In this document: piece by piece, positions 1 to 8,207 of the stretch
Position numbering within the stretch: the stretch's first letter is position 1
Layout: every line of letters begins with the position of its first letter
Assembly: GCA_910578405.1 (NCBI GenBank)
Contig: CAJTQO010000010.1
Coordinates: forward strand, 27,120-91,119
Reading direction: 5' to 3'
DNA from: an uncultured Lachnospiraceae bacterium
GTDB taxonomy: Bacteria > Bacillota > Clostridia > Lachnospirales > Lachnospiraceae
DNA length: 64,000 nt
Made by a program: the position numbers and the translations under genes
Notes under the pieces: generated by a model
What the model saw: only the letters and a program-made list of their open reading frames with translations
What the model was told of the DNA's origin: nothing
The model's database searches: none

Positions 1-1405
1 AATCCGGCTCTATAAAATCATCCGCATCCACAAAACATATATATTCCCCTTTTGCCTGGCTTGCTCCCCGTTTTCTTGCCATTGCAACGCCCTGGTTGTC
101 CTGGTGGATTACATACATGTTTGGATAATTGTGCGCAATTTCATCACATAAGGCACCGGAACCATCCTTTGAGCCGTCATCCACGATTATGGCTTCTATC
201 TGGGGATAGGATTGGCTGGCTATGCTTAAAAGGCACTCCCTGATATATTCCTTTACATTGTATACCGGGACTATAATGCTGATTAAGCTTGTCTGTTCAT
301 CTTCGCATGCCAGAAACAAATGTTCGATATCCGATATTAATAAATATCCTGTCCTTGTTATGCCCATGCTTTCCAATTGTTTTATAAGTTCTTCCTCATA
401 GTCCTTCGTCCCAACTATCACTTGTTGCGCATCCGGTTCTAACTTTTGCGCCGGAATAACCGAAAGCCCCAGTATCTCTTTTCCCTGCTTTCCGGGATTA
501 TTATCCGCCCAAAAAGAAACGGTAATCCCCAATGCCATAAAAATATCATAGCACCAACATCCATAATCGCCTGTACCAAATATAACAATATCCTTTTCCC
601 TTTTCAGCTCCTTCTTTATCTGCTCTTTTTCTGCAAGGCTTAGATTTTTCAACCTTTCCTTTATTTGAACTTTCTTTTCATTTTCAGATTTATTTTTTTC
701 AATCAATCCTATATAATATTCTTTGTCCTCCCCGTTATATTTCTCTATATATTTCCGGGAAATGTGATACGTTTCTTCCACATTTATCTTCAAATCGGAA
801 TCACTATACCCACCCCTGCGAAAATAAGCAAATATTTCCGGAATATAGTGCATTTTCACTCCCTTTGAGCGCCAACGGAGCATAAGTTCATAATCGGACG
901 CACTTTTGTATGCCTCATCAAAACCTCCGTATCTTTGGTAAATACCCTTGGATGCAAAAACTGTCGGATGGCCAATCACCATCCTTTCATAAATATCCTC
1001 TATTTTTCTATGCGGTTCCGTTTTCACGTTTCCGTCTTCATACACAATGGCCAAGTCTCCATAGACCATTTGGCTTTTGCTTTCTTGCATTCCTCTGACT
1101 GCCAGTTCCACTGCATTGGGCGCATACCAATCGTCACCGTTTATTATTCCGATTATATCGCCCCGGGCCTGTTGTATGCCTTTATTCATAGCATTATAAA
1201 TGCCCGTATCTCTTTCACTGCAATAGTAAGAAATGTCAGCCATATATCTTCTTATTATTTGTTGCGTCCCGTCTGTGGACTTGCCATCTATCATTATATA
1301 TTCTATGTTGGGATAGGATTGTCCTAAAACACTGCATATAGTCCGCTCTATTGTGGCGGCGCTATTTAAACATACAGTTATGATTGACACTTTTTGATTA
1401 TCCAC
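1..1405 (-). CDS. Tandem-domain family 2 glycosyltransferase (3' end outside window)
   Basis: About 468 codons are visible and the gene runs off the left edge. I place the start at a GTG (1403-1405) behind AAAGGAAAAA, 16 bases after the wecC stop. The N-terminal GT-A domain opens with VSIITVCLNSA and has the acidic motif INGDDW. A small Rossmann-like module follows (VIFGTGDYG, around residues 275-370). A second GT2 domain then begins with ISIIVPVYNV and reaches FVDADD at the edge. Such double transferases usually add two sugars, or alternating sugars, to a growing surface glycan in the cytoplasm. The acceptor and donor cannot be read from sequence. It is the last visible gene of the operon that contains wecBC and the nonulosonate genes. 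Confidence 0.85.
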   Translation of the reverse strand, partial: MDNQKVSIITVCLNSAATIERTICSVLGQSYPNIEYIMIDGKSTDGTQQIIRRYMADISYYCSERDTGIYNAMNKGIQQARGDIIGIINGDDWYAPNAVELAVRGMQESKSQMVYGDLAIVYEDGNVKTEPHRKIEDIYERMVIGHPTVFASKGIYQRYGGFDEAYKSASDYELMLRWRSKGVKMHYIPEIFAYFRRGGYSDSDLKINVEETYHISRKYIEKYNGEDKEYYIGLIEKNKSENEKKVQIKERLKNLSLAEKEQIKKELKREKDIVIFGTGDYGCWCYDIFMALGITVSFWADNNPGKQGKEILGLSVIPAQKLEPDAQQVIVGTKDYEEELIKQLESMGITRTGYLLISDIEHLFLACEDEQTSLISIIVPVYNVKEYIRECLLSIASQSYPQIEAIIVDDGSKDGSGALCDEIAHNYPNMYVIHQDNQGVAMARKRGASQAKGEYICFVDADDFIEPD

Positions 1406-1421
1406 GCTTTTTCCTTTCAGG

Positions 1422-2651
1422 CTACAGCCTATATACACCTTCACGCTCCATCACATTGCGCGTATCTAAAACCAGCAAATCACCTATCTCATCCATTCTT
1501 TCCTTTATCTCATCGTGTCCCACCATAATGACTAAAAAGTCTATATTTTTCAAAAATTCCTTAAAATCATGATACTGGTTTTCTATGATATCCTCTTTTA
1601 TGTATGGATCATATATCTTAATTCCCCTTGCCAAATGCCGCCTCATGTTCGCAATAAGCTGCAGCGTAGGGCTCTCCCGGATATCATCCACATTCTCTTT
1701 ATATGTTAGCCCATACAAGCCAACCTTCTCTATGGCCTCTATGCCATTCTCATCCATTATTTCACGTATCCTTTCCAATACATATTCCGGCATGGAATCA
1801 TTAATCTTCCTGGCCGCCAGAATAATATTGGCGAGCCCTGGATAGTCACCGACCAAAAACCATGGATCTACGGAAATGCAGTGTCCTCCGACTCCAGGCC
1901 CTGGCGTCAATATATTAACCCTTGGATGCCTGTTGGCAATCCGTATCAGTTCATATACATTAATGCCTGCAGCCCGGCATATTTTTACAAGCTCATTGGC
2001 ATAGGCAATATTTATATCACGGTATGCATTCTCCACTACTTTAGACATTTCAGCCGTTCGAATATCCGTCAGATCTATTTCACCTTTACAGAAACTGCTG
2101 TAAATATGACATACCTTCTTTGCCACTTCCTCTTCATCCGCGCCAATTGTCCGGTTATTATAAATTAATTCCTGAAGCATACTCCCTGGAATAATACGTT
2201 CCGGGGCATGTGCCAAACATATTCTTTTTCGATGTTTTACACATGCTTTATCAACAATAGGACGCACAAACGTATCTATGGTTCCAGGGGAAACCGTTGA
2301 TTCAATCACTATTATGACATTGTCATCACAAACTTGGACCACCTTTTCCACCGCCGAAATCAGATAGTCCGCCACCACTTTCTTGCTCGCCTTATGGAAT
2401 GGCGTTGGCACTGCCACAATATATACATCAGCCTTCTGGTATTCATCCGTAAACCGGATGCCATTCTTTAATGCTTCCTGATACAATCCTTCCAGCCCAG
2501 TTTCTTCAAAGGTAAGGGTTCTATTCTTCAATTGCGCCACTTTCTTAGCGTCTAAATCCGTGCCTGTCACCTGCAGCCCTTTGGACGCCAGCATAAGCGC
2601 CGTAGGCAGCCCAATATATCCCAATCCTATTACATTAATCCTTTCCGTCAT
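1422..2651 (-). CDS. wecC: UDP-N-acetyl-D-mannosamine dehydrogenase (nucleotide-sugar dehydrogenase)
   Basis: At 409 residues this is the normal length for the UDP-glucose/UDP-ManNAc dehydrogenase family. It oxidises UDP-ManNAc to UDP-ManNAc-uronic acid with NAD. The Rossmann motif GLGYIGLPTA is at residue 10. The WecC-type motif GPGVGGHCISVDPWF holds the catalytic cysteine. The C-terminal UDP-binding domain has GLTYKENVDD. The WecC signature and the presence of wecB in the same operon favour UDP-ManNAc over UDP-glucose or UDP-GlcNAc as substrate. It ends with a UAG stop, which matters because two other genes in this operon have internal UAG codons. Confidence 0.93.
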   Translation of the reverse strand: MTERINVIGLGYIGLPTALMLASKGLQVTGTDLDAKKVAQLKNRTLTFEETGLEGLYQEALKNGIRFTDEYQKADVYIVAVPTPFHKASKKVVADYLISAVEKVVQVCDDNVIIVIESTVSPGTIDTFVRPIVDKACVKHRKRICLAHAPERIIPGSMLQELIYNNRTIGADEEEVAKKVCHIYSSFCKGEIDLTDIRTAEMSKVVENAYRDINIAYANELVKICRAAGINVYELIRIANRHPRVNILTPGPGVGGHCISVDPWFLVGDYPGLANIILAARKINDSMPEYVLERIREIMDENGIEAIEKVGLYGLTYKENVDDIRESPTLQLIANMRRHLARGIKIYDPYIKEDIIENQYHDFKEFLKNIDFLVIMVGHDEIKERMDEIGDLLVLDTRNVMEREGVYRL

Positions 2652-2655
2652 TCCC

Positions 2656-3336
2656 TTACTCTCCCTGTCCGTCTATTGCATACAGCACCAGCTCACTTGC
2701 ATAGGCAAAGTGCGCCCTAAGGTATAACTTGTATTCCGGCACGATGCTTTTAATAAATTGTGGTATAGTAATTAGGTCTTCCCGCTTATGGTACATACAG
2801 ATAGCCAGTTTGGGCCGGCCTCTTTTTATCATTTCCACAGCCCCATGCAAAGCCTGCAATTCCGCTCCTTCTATATCCATTTTCAGGAATGTTGCCACAT
2901 CCGGCCCGTCTATCAAATCATCCAATTTATCCACTTTGATTGCCCCTGTACCGTTATCTTCCCCTTCCATAACCTCTCCACATCCATTTTTAGTGGAAAA
3001 GCAAAGGCAATCCTTTTTGTCCCATGCTCCTACTGGAATATGGACTATATTCCCTGACACTTTCTTGTGCAACGTTTCAAAATGTCTGCGGTCGGGTTCC
3101 AATGCATAATACTTCCGAAAATGCCCTGCCTTTTTCAAAAAGGTTTCTAACGTATCTCCGATATAAGCGCCACAGTCTACAAAAACCTCATTCTCCTCCA
3201 AATGTATAATGTCCTCTGGGAAATATTGGTTTTCCACATCCTCCCTTTCCCATACATCCAGCATGGGAAAAGCAGTCAGTTCAATATGCCCTTTTAAGTA
3301 AGCATCCATTGTTCTTTTTGACTTCTCATCTTCCAA
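2656..3336 (-). CDS. FkbM-family methyltransferase, C-terminal part of a gene split by an in-frame UAG
   Basis: This is the SAM-binding half of an FkbM methyltransferase. Motif I is VFVDCGAYIGD, followed by ALEPD and FLKMDIEGAE. FkbM enzymes O-methylate sugars or polyketides. The reading frame continues without a break through a single UAG (3349-3351) into the upstream Rossmann-like fragment. The intervening codons read TYDW, and the segment around YDWLEDEKS resembles the linker usually found in full-length Rossmann-FkbM proteins. The only starts near the beginning are a TTG at 3336 and an ATG ten codons later, neither with a good Shine-Dalgarno. All SAM motifs lie downstream of these, so a reinitiated product could still be active. 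Confidence 0.8.
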   Translation of the reverse strand: MEDEKSKRTMDAYLKGHIELTAFPMLDVWEREDVENQYFPEDIIHLEENEVFVDCGAYIGDTLETFLKKAGHFRKYYALEPDRRHFETLHKKVSGNIVHIPVGAWDKKDCLCFSTKNGCGEVMEGEDNGTGAIKVDKLDDLIDGPDVATFLKMDIEGAELQALHGAVEMIKRGRPKLAICMYHKREDLITIPQFIKSIVPEYKLYLRAHFAYASELVLYAIDGQGE

Positions 3337-3348
3337 CCAATCATAAGT

Positions 3349-3351
3349 CTA
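3349..3351 (-). other. In-frame UAG dividing the FkbM gene
   Basis: The codon after ...YTLFL is TAG and the same frame then continues TYDWLEDEK into the FkbM domain. Without the stop, 2656-3828 would be one gene of about 390 codons. It could be a nonsense mutation, an assembly error or a suppressed codon. Confidence 0.8.
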
Positions 3352-3828
3352 TAAAAATAACGTATAGTTTTCTTTGAAATAATGAATATTCAAATTCCTT
3401 TTCAACAAACCAGCATAATAATTGTCAACCAAATACACCTTTGAATCCACAAACCGAAAACCATTGCTCCAAAAAATTTGGCAGCCATTCAGCACATAAA
3501 CTGTTTTGACATATTTATCCGCAGTCAGCCTGTTGGTCAGTTCTCTGTGTCCCAGCACATGGAAACCTGCCACCACCGCAATTTCTTTCCGGTTATTTTC
3601 CAGAAATTCTTCTCCTATGTATACTCTATTTCCATAGAAATCCTCTGCTTTTGATACAAATTCCCTACTGACCAGAACGCCCTCTACCTTAATCCGGAAA
3701 CTATCCAATATATCCAGCATTTCCTTTGCATAAATCCCATTTCCATATAAATATATTTCCTTTTCCCCTTTCAGTCTCCGGATTCCTTCCGGAATCCTGT
3801 CTGCCGCTGCCACATATTCCCCGAACAT
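3349..3828 (-). CDS. Rossmann-like N-terminal fragment of split FkbM methyltransferase gene
   Basis: Start is the ATG at 3826-3828, preceded by GGGAGTAGG and 4 bases after the wecB stop. A longer frame reaches 3894 but lies inside wecB and has no ribosome site. The 159-residue product has IYLYGNGIYAKEML followed by EGVLVSREF, the pattern of the small nucleotide- or sugar-nucleotide-binding Rossmann module found in several neighbours. It ends at a UAG that is in frame with the FkbM domain, so it is probably the first half of one protein rather than a separate gene. As a free fragment it has no evident catalytic motif. Confidence 0.7.
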   Translation of the reverse strand: MFGEYVAAADRIPEGIRRLKGEKEIYLYGNGIYAKEMLDILDSFRIKVEGVLVSREFVSKAEDFYGNRVYIGEEFLENNRKEIAVVAGFHVLGHRELTNRLTADKYVKTVYVLNGCQIFWSNGFRFVDSKVYLVDNYYAGLLKRNLNIHYFKENYTLFL

Positions 3829-3832
3829 AAAC

Positions 3833-4936
3833 CTACTCCCTCCATCTGTCTGATATGATCCTTGCAATCCTTTCGGATGCCCTGCCGTCCCCATATGGGT
3901 TCACTGCCGCAGACATTCTATCGTACATTTCCTTATCTGTCAGAAGTTCCTGCATCGCCTTCTTAATCCCCTGTCTGGATGTGCCTGCTAATTTTAATGT
4001 TCCCGCTTCAACGCCCTCTGGCCGCTCTGTAACATCACGCATAACCAGAACTGGTTTCCCCAATGACGGCGCTTCTTCCTGTATCCCGCCACTGTCCGTC
4101 ACAACAAAGTAACAACGTTCCATAATATTATGAAAATCCATCACATTCAGCGGTTCAGTCAGCATAACCTTTTGCGTTTTCCCCAATACCTCATTCGCCG
4201 TTTTCCTTACCATTGGATTTAAATGCACCGGATACACTACCCTGACGTCCTCATATTCCGAAACAATATCCCGGACCGCCAGGAACATGTCCCGCATGGC
4301 ATTCCCAAGGTTTTCCCTCCGATGAGCCGTCAGAAGAATTAGCCTGTCCTTTCCTGCCCACTGCAGGATTTCATGGGTATAGCCAGGATATATCGTTGTG
4401 CGCAATGCATCAATCACAGTATTTCCCGTCACATAAACCGCCTTTTCACTTTTCCCTTCTTTTATTAAATTGTCTCTTGCCTTTTCCGTCGGGGCAAAGA
4501 AAAGGTCAGAAACCGCATCCACTGCCAGTCTGTTGAATTCTTCCGGAAACGGCGAATAGTGGTCATATGTCCTTAGTCCTGCTTCCACATGGCACACCGG
4601 CACATTCAAATAATATCCCGCCAACGCAGCGGCAAAAGCTGATGTTGTATCTCCATGAACCAGGACTGTCACCGGTTTTTCTTTTTCCAATATGCTGCGT
4701 ATTCCAGACATTACCTTTTCCGTAATATCAAACAATGTCTGTCCCTTTTCCATAATATCCAAGTCATAATGCGGTATAATATGGAAAGTATCCAAAATTG
4801 GCCAGAGCATCTCTTTGTGCTGCCCTGTAATGCACACGACGGTTTCAAACCCTTTGTGTTTTTTCAGTTCCTTTACCACAGGACACATTTTGATTGCCTC
4901 CGGCCGGGTGCCGAATACAGCCAATATTTTCTTCAT
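3833..4936 (-). CDS. wecB: UDP-N-acetylglucosamine 2-epimerase (non-hydrolysing)
   Basis: This enzyme interconverts UDP-GlcNAc and UDP-ManNAc and feeds the WecC dehydrogenase two genes downstream. The product is about 367 residues, the family length. Diagnostic segments are FGTRPEAIKM at the N-terminus, HVEAGLRT, TAHRRENLG and the UDP-binding DSGGIQEEAP. I prefer the ATG at 4936, with GAGGTGG nine bases upstream, over a GTG at 4945 that lies inside that ribosome site. It ends with UAG. It is distinct from the hydrolysing NeuC-type epimerase domain at 10941-12776 in the same operon. Confidence 0.95.
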   Translation of the reverse strand: MKKILAVFGTRPEAIKMCPVVKELKKHKGFETVVCITGQHKEMLWPILDTFHIIPHYDLDIMEKGQTLFDITEKVMSGIRSILEKEKPVTVLVHGDTTSAFAAALAGYYLNVPVCHVEAGLRTYDHYSPFPEEFNRLAVDAVSDLFFAPTEKARDNLIKEGKSEKAVYVTGNTVIDALRTTIYPGYTHEILQWAGKDRLILLTAHRRENLGNAMRDMFLAVRDIVSEYEDVRVVYPVHLNPMVRKTANEVLGKTQKVMLTEPLNVMDFHNIMERCYFVVTDSGGIQEEAPSLGKPVLVMRDVTERPEGVEAGTLKLAGTSRQGIKKAMQELLTDKEMYDRMSAAVNPYGDGRASERIARIISDRWRE

Positions 4937-4960
4937 CCTTTCCACCTCTTTTCGCCTGCA

Positions 4961-6238
4961 TCAGGTTTTAGGGGCAGCCCCAAAATGGATGCGCAACGCC
5001 TCCGTTATATAGTGCAGCCTTTGGCCAAAACCTATCTTCAGTTTATGAAACTTCAACCTTCCGCTTAAAAAATCTGCCACCTCCTTTGATGGACGGTACG
5101 ACTTGCCTGGGACATAATTCATATATTCATAAAGCTGTTTTTCAACTTCCCTGTTTCTTTGAAACAAATTATCCCCCGCCTCTATCCTTTCCATATATTT
5201 CTCCAAAACCCCTACTTCGTCTATATCTTCATAATAGGTGGACGCTGTCAGTCTTTTGCTTTCTGTCATATAGCGGTTCACAATATCCCTTTGCTCCAAT
5301 TTTAACGTAGGTGTCTTATACAAATAAGATTCTAAGTCCACCGTTGAGCCATAATGTATCATTAGCCTGCTTAATGGCAGCAGTTCGCTTATAGGGATAC
5401 TTTTTTCGATTAGTTTTATATTTTCAAACTGACGCAGAGGCTCCAGATATTTCATTTTTCTCCGCCCGGCTTTTATGCTTTCTATTTCATGCGGATGCAG
5501 CTTAACAATAAACAGAATTTCCTTATGCCTCCGGGCTGCATTCACAATATGCGCAATATACTTTTCACAATAGGCACGCTCCTTCTCGATTGCTTCCATA
5601 TATTGAACAAAAGTCTCATCCCTGACAATTTCATCTTTCCTTCTTCCCTGGACATTCACAATATCCTGCGCATTGATAAGATCTTGTTTGGTGTATAAAA
5701 TCCTGGAAAATGCAGTTAATGCCAACACCTTACTCCGCCTGTCCCGCATAAGCTGCCTTGCCTCAGGGCTGCTACATGCCCACTCTTTTTCATACATTGG
5801 ATTTCCGGCAATTTTAATCTGTGACTTTGCTAAGACTTTATTTTGTATATGCAGTTCACGCCCTAAATGCTTGGCCAAAGCCCGTCCCCAAAAAATATGA
5901 TAATCCACAAGCGTAGGAGAATAATCATACGCCCCTGCCCAAAGTTTTAAAACTTCTTTGTCGTAATAGTCTATCAACCCTTCTGTCGTAAAAGTTACAA
6001 TCAAAGAGCGGCAGCAAATCTTTGCAAGCATATACATATAAATCTGGATATATGTTGTAATAGGGTAAGTTACTATAATATGAGGTCTAAGCTGCAGCAA
6101 CCGTTTTGGCAAATCTTTATCCATGCAACTGATTTGATAGACTTTTATTCCCTTCTTTTTTTGCAGTTCTTTAGAAATTCTCTCTATGTTGACATGCTCC
6201 CTTTCATAATTATTATATAAAAATAGGATCTTCTTCAT
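4961..6238 (-). CDS. Putative surface carbohydrate biosynthesis protein, GT-B-like
   Basis: This 425-residue cytosolic protein has no signal peptide or membrane segment. The N-terminus MKKILFLYNNYEREHVN and the segment HIFWGRALAKHLG resemble the surface-carbohydrate biosynthesis and capsule-type glycosyltransferase-like families. The C-terminal part has a GT-B-like pattern: KLHPHE, KLIEKSIPISELLPLSRLMIHYGST and DLESYLYKTP. In CDP-glycerol or polysialyl-type transferases this region binds the nucleotide donor. I cannot name donor or acceptor. It lies 24 bases upstream of wecB in the same operon. Confidence 0.6.
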   Translation of the reverse strand: MKKILFLYNNYEREHVNIERISKELQKKKGIKVYQISCMDKDLPKRLLQLRPHIIVTYPITTYIQIYMYMLAKICCRSLIVTFTTEGLIDYYDKEVLKLWAGAYDYSPTLVDYHIFWGRALAKHLGRELHIQNKVLAKSQIKIAGNPMYEKEWACSSPEARQLMRDRRSKVLALTAFSRILYTKQDLINAQDIVNVQGRRKDEIVRDETFVQYMEAIEKERAYCEKYIAHIVNAARRHKEILFIVKLHPHEIESIKAGRRKMKYLEPLRQFENIKLIEKSIPISELLPLSRLMIHYGSTVDLESYLYKTPTLKLEQRDIVNRYMTESKRLTASTYYEDIDEVGVLEKYMERIEAGDNLFQRNREVEKQLYEYMNYVPGKSYRPSKEVADFLSGRLKFHKLKIGFGQRLHYITEALRIHFGAAPKT

Positions 6239-6320
6239 AAAGCATTCCTCCCATATCCCGCTCTCAAACTGCCGCGCAAAGCGCCTCTATTCACTGTTTT
6301 TATCCCAGTGCATCCCAAAA

Positions 6321-7391
6321 TCACTTGCACCAGTTGATAAAATCCCCTAAGCGTAATCCCTCACTAGTTTCCTCCAATATATACCCACACTTTAACATCC
6401 TTTGTACGGCCTCTTTCATACAATCTTCTCCATCTATCTCTAAACAGGCAATGTCACTTCCAATCCGAATCAACGATATTTGATTCCTGCTGCATCCCCG
6501 AATTCCATATGCCTCATCCAGTGGAAAAAAATCTATTTCCCCTGCTTTAGATAAAATTGACTGAAAGCTTTCCTCCAAAAATAATTCCGTCCCGCCTCCG
6601 CTATGTATGCCCCTTTTTTTTATTTTTTTATCCTCACAGTAAAAAATAATTTGACCTTGGTAAGGAAAAAAATCCTTTATGTTTTCTTCCCACAGCATTA
6701 AATGTATCCTCTGCGCCTTTAAATCAAAATAATATAAAGAACCTTGCCGATCGAGAAGATAAACCTCTCCGTCCTGTTCCCTGATTTTAGCAAAGCCTCC
6801 CTTATCATGCTTAAGATGAAATTCCAGGACACTCATTGCATCGGAGCATAAATCAATGATACAGACAGCGTCTGTCTCATAATAAGGGATGATAATCTTA
6901 TTATCCACAATCACCGGCTCTGTGGCAAAGTAGTAACCTGTATACCATTCCTGCATATTTTTCCATTTGCCGTCGGCACAGGTTATCCTTGCCTCCATTT
7001 CATTTTGAGCAGCGTCAAACTTCAAAATTTCCGGAGAATTTTCAGAAAAAATATATATTTTCCCATTGCGGCATATGCTCGCGGCAATCCGTTTGCCTGA
7101 CAGCCATGTTTCTTTCTCCCCTAAACCAACTTTTTCCCATTTATATTCAAAAAGATCCAATGCAACCATAGAGTCCGCATACCTGGGCATTAAATACAGT
7201 CTGTCATCCACTCCGACTATGGATTCATAACTGCATTTCTGACTGGCTCCTTCATTCAGCGCACCTGCAAACGTAAGCTTGCCCTGCTGCAGATCAAGCC
7301 GGAATAACCCACTGAATTCCTTTGACGCCATCCATATATTCCCTTTGTGCCAATAGGAATGTGACAGCATCCCAAAACCATACTCTCTCAT
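6321..7391 (-). CDS. Cytosolic beta-propeller-like protein of unknown function
   Basis: The start ATG at 7391 has GTGAGGAG seven bases upstream, so an upstream extension to 7433 is unlikely. The 356-residue protein consists of repeated short beta-rich units (VGVDDRLYLMP, CRNGKIYIFS, VDNKIIIPYYE, EQDGEVYLLD, YQGQIIFYCEDK), the look of a six- or seven-bladed kelch/WD-like propeller. There is no signal peptide, so it should act in the cytoplasm. It is embedded in the glycan operon between a GT-B-like protein and a methyltransferase. I recognise no catalytic motif. Confidence 0.6.
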   Translation of the reverse strand: MREYGFGMLSHSYWHKGNIWMASKEFSGLFRLDLQQGKLTFAGALNEGASQKCSYESIVGVDDRLYLMPRYADSMVALDLFEYKWEKVGLGEKETWLSGKRIAASICRNGKIYIFSENSPEILKFDAAQNEMEARITCADGKWKNMQEWYTGYYFATEPVIVDNKIIIPYYETDAVCIIDLCSDAMSVLEFHLKHDKGGFAKIREQDGEVYLLDRQGSLYYFDLKAQRIHLMLWEENIKDFFPYQGQIIFYCEDKKIKKRGIHSGGGTELFLEESFQSILSKAGEIDFFPLDEAYGIRGCSRNQISLIRIGSDIACLEIDGEDCMKEAVQRMLKCGYILEETSEGLRLGDFINWCK

Positions 7392-7429
7392 ATTTTTACT
7401 CCTCACTTCGCTTGCAGCCACAACCCCCG

Positions 7430-8200
7430 TCACTTGGACGCTTTCGAACGCTCCCCACTGAATTTCCGGTATGCGCTCCCCTTATACGCCACTGTCTTCT
7501 CTATCAGATACGCCCATTCATAAAACACTTCCGGCATCTCCCGCACGGCTTCGTTCCTTGCGAAATCCCCCCTCCGCAAAAAATAGTCCGTCTCAAGCAG
7601 CTTTGCGTTATGCTCCAGCAATTGCCCCGTCAGGCTATGCACATCCGTAAAATAATTTGGATGCTTCTTTCGGTATGCATTGGCCTCCGCCGTTAGGGCC
7701 GCCTCATCGTCCTTATAATAATTGTCATTTTTTCCTGTAAGCAATAGCCTTCCTCCCACTTTCAGCGCCCTCATCAATTCTTCTATTACAATTTCTTGGA
7801 AACAGGCGTCAAACACGCCCCAACAAAGTATTTTGTCAAAGGAATTGTCCTCAAAGGGGACGCTCATCCCATCGGACTCTATTAACCTCCCCGCCGCCTT
7901 CAGCTCCGGATAGTTTTCCGCGCAGCGCGCAAGGCTGACGCTGGAAACGTCCATCCCATAATAGCCGTCCGCCTCCCCGTTCACCCCCTTCCTGTAAATA
8001 GGGTAACATCTTCCGAAACCGCACCCATAATCCAAAAAACGCTCTTCCGGCAGCACGCCTAATTTCAGAAAATAATTTTCCAAAAGCGAATCGTCCCCTG
8101 TCCTGTCTTTTGCCTGCGCGCTTTGGTTGGCTTCCCCCACCTTATTTTCCCAATATGTCACATAATCGTTCCAAAAATCTTTATTGTTTGTGTTTTCCAT
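7430..8200 (-). CDS. Class I SAM-dependent methyltransferase
   Basis: The 256-residue protein carries motif I as FLDYGCGFGRCYP, an acidic end of strand 2 in YYGMDVS, motif II-like FDKILCWGVFD and the post-motif LKVGGRLLLTGKNDN. This is a standard Methyltransf_11-type fold. The likely role is methylation of a sugar or a biosynthetic intermediate of the operon glycan; the substrate is not predictable. It overlaps no neighbour and lies 7 bases after the deacetylase-like gene. Confidence 0.8.
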   Translation of the reverse strand: MENTNNKDFWNDYVTYWENKVGEANQSAQAKDRTGDDSLLENYFLKLGVLPEERFLDYGCGFGRCYPIYRKGVNGEADGYYGMDVSSVSLARCAENYPELKAAGRLIESDGMSVPFEDNSFDKILCWGVFDACFQEIVIEELMRALKVGGRLLLTGKNDNYYKDDEAALTAEANAYRKKHPNYFTDVHSLTGQLLEHNAKLLETDYFLRRGDFARNEAVREMPEVFYEWAYLIEKTVAYKGSAYRKFSGERSKASK

Positions 8201-8207
8201 TCTCCGT

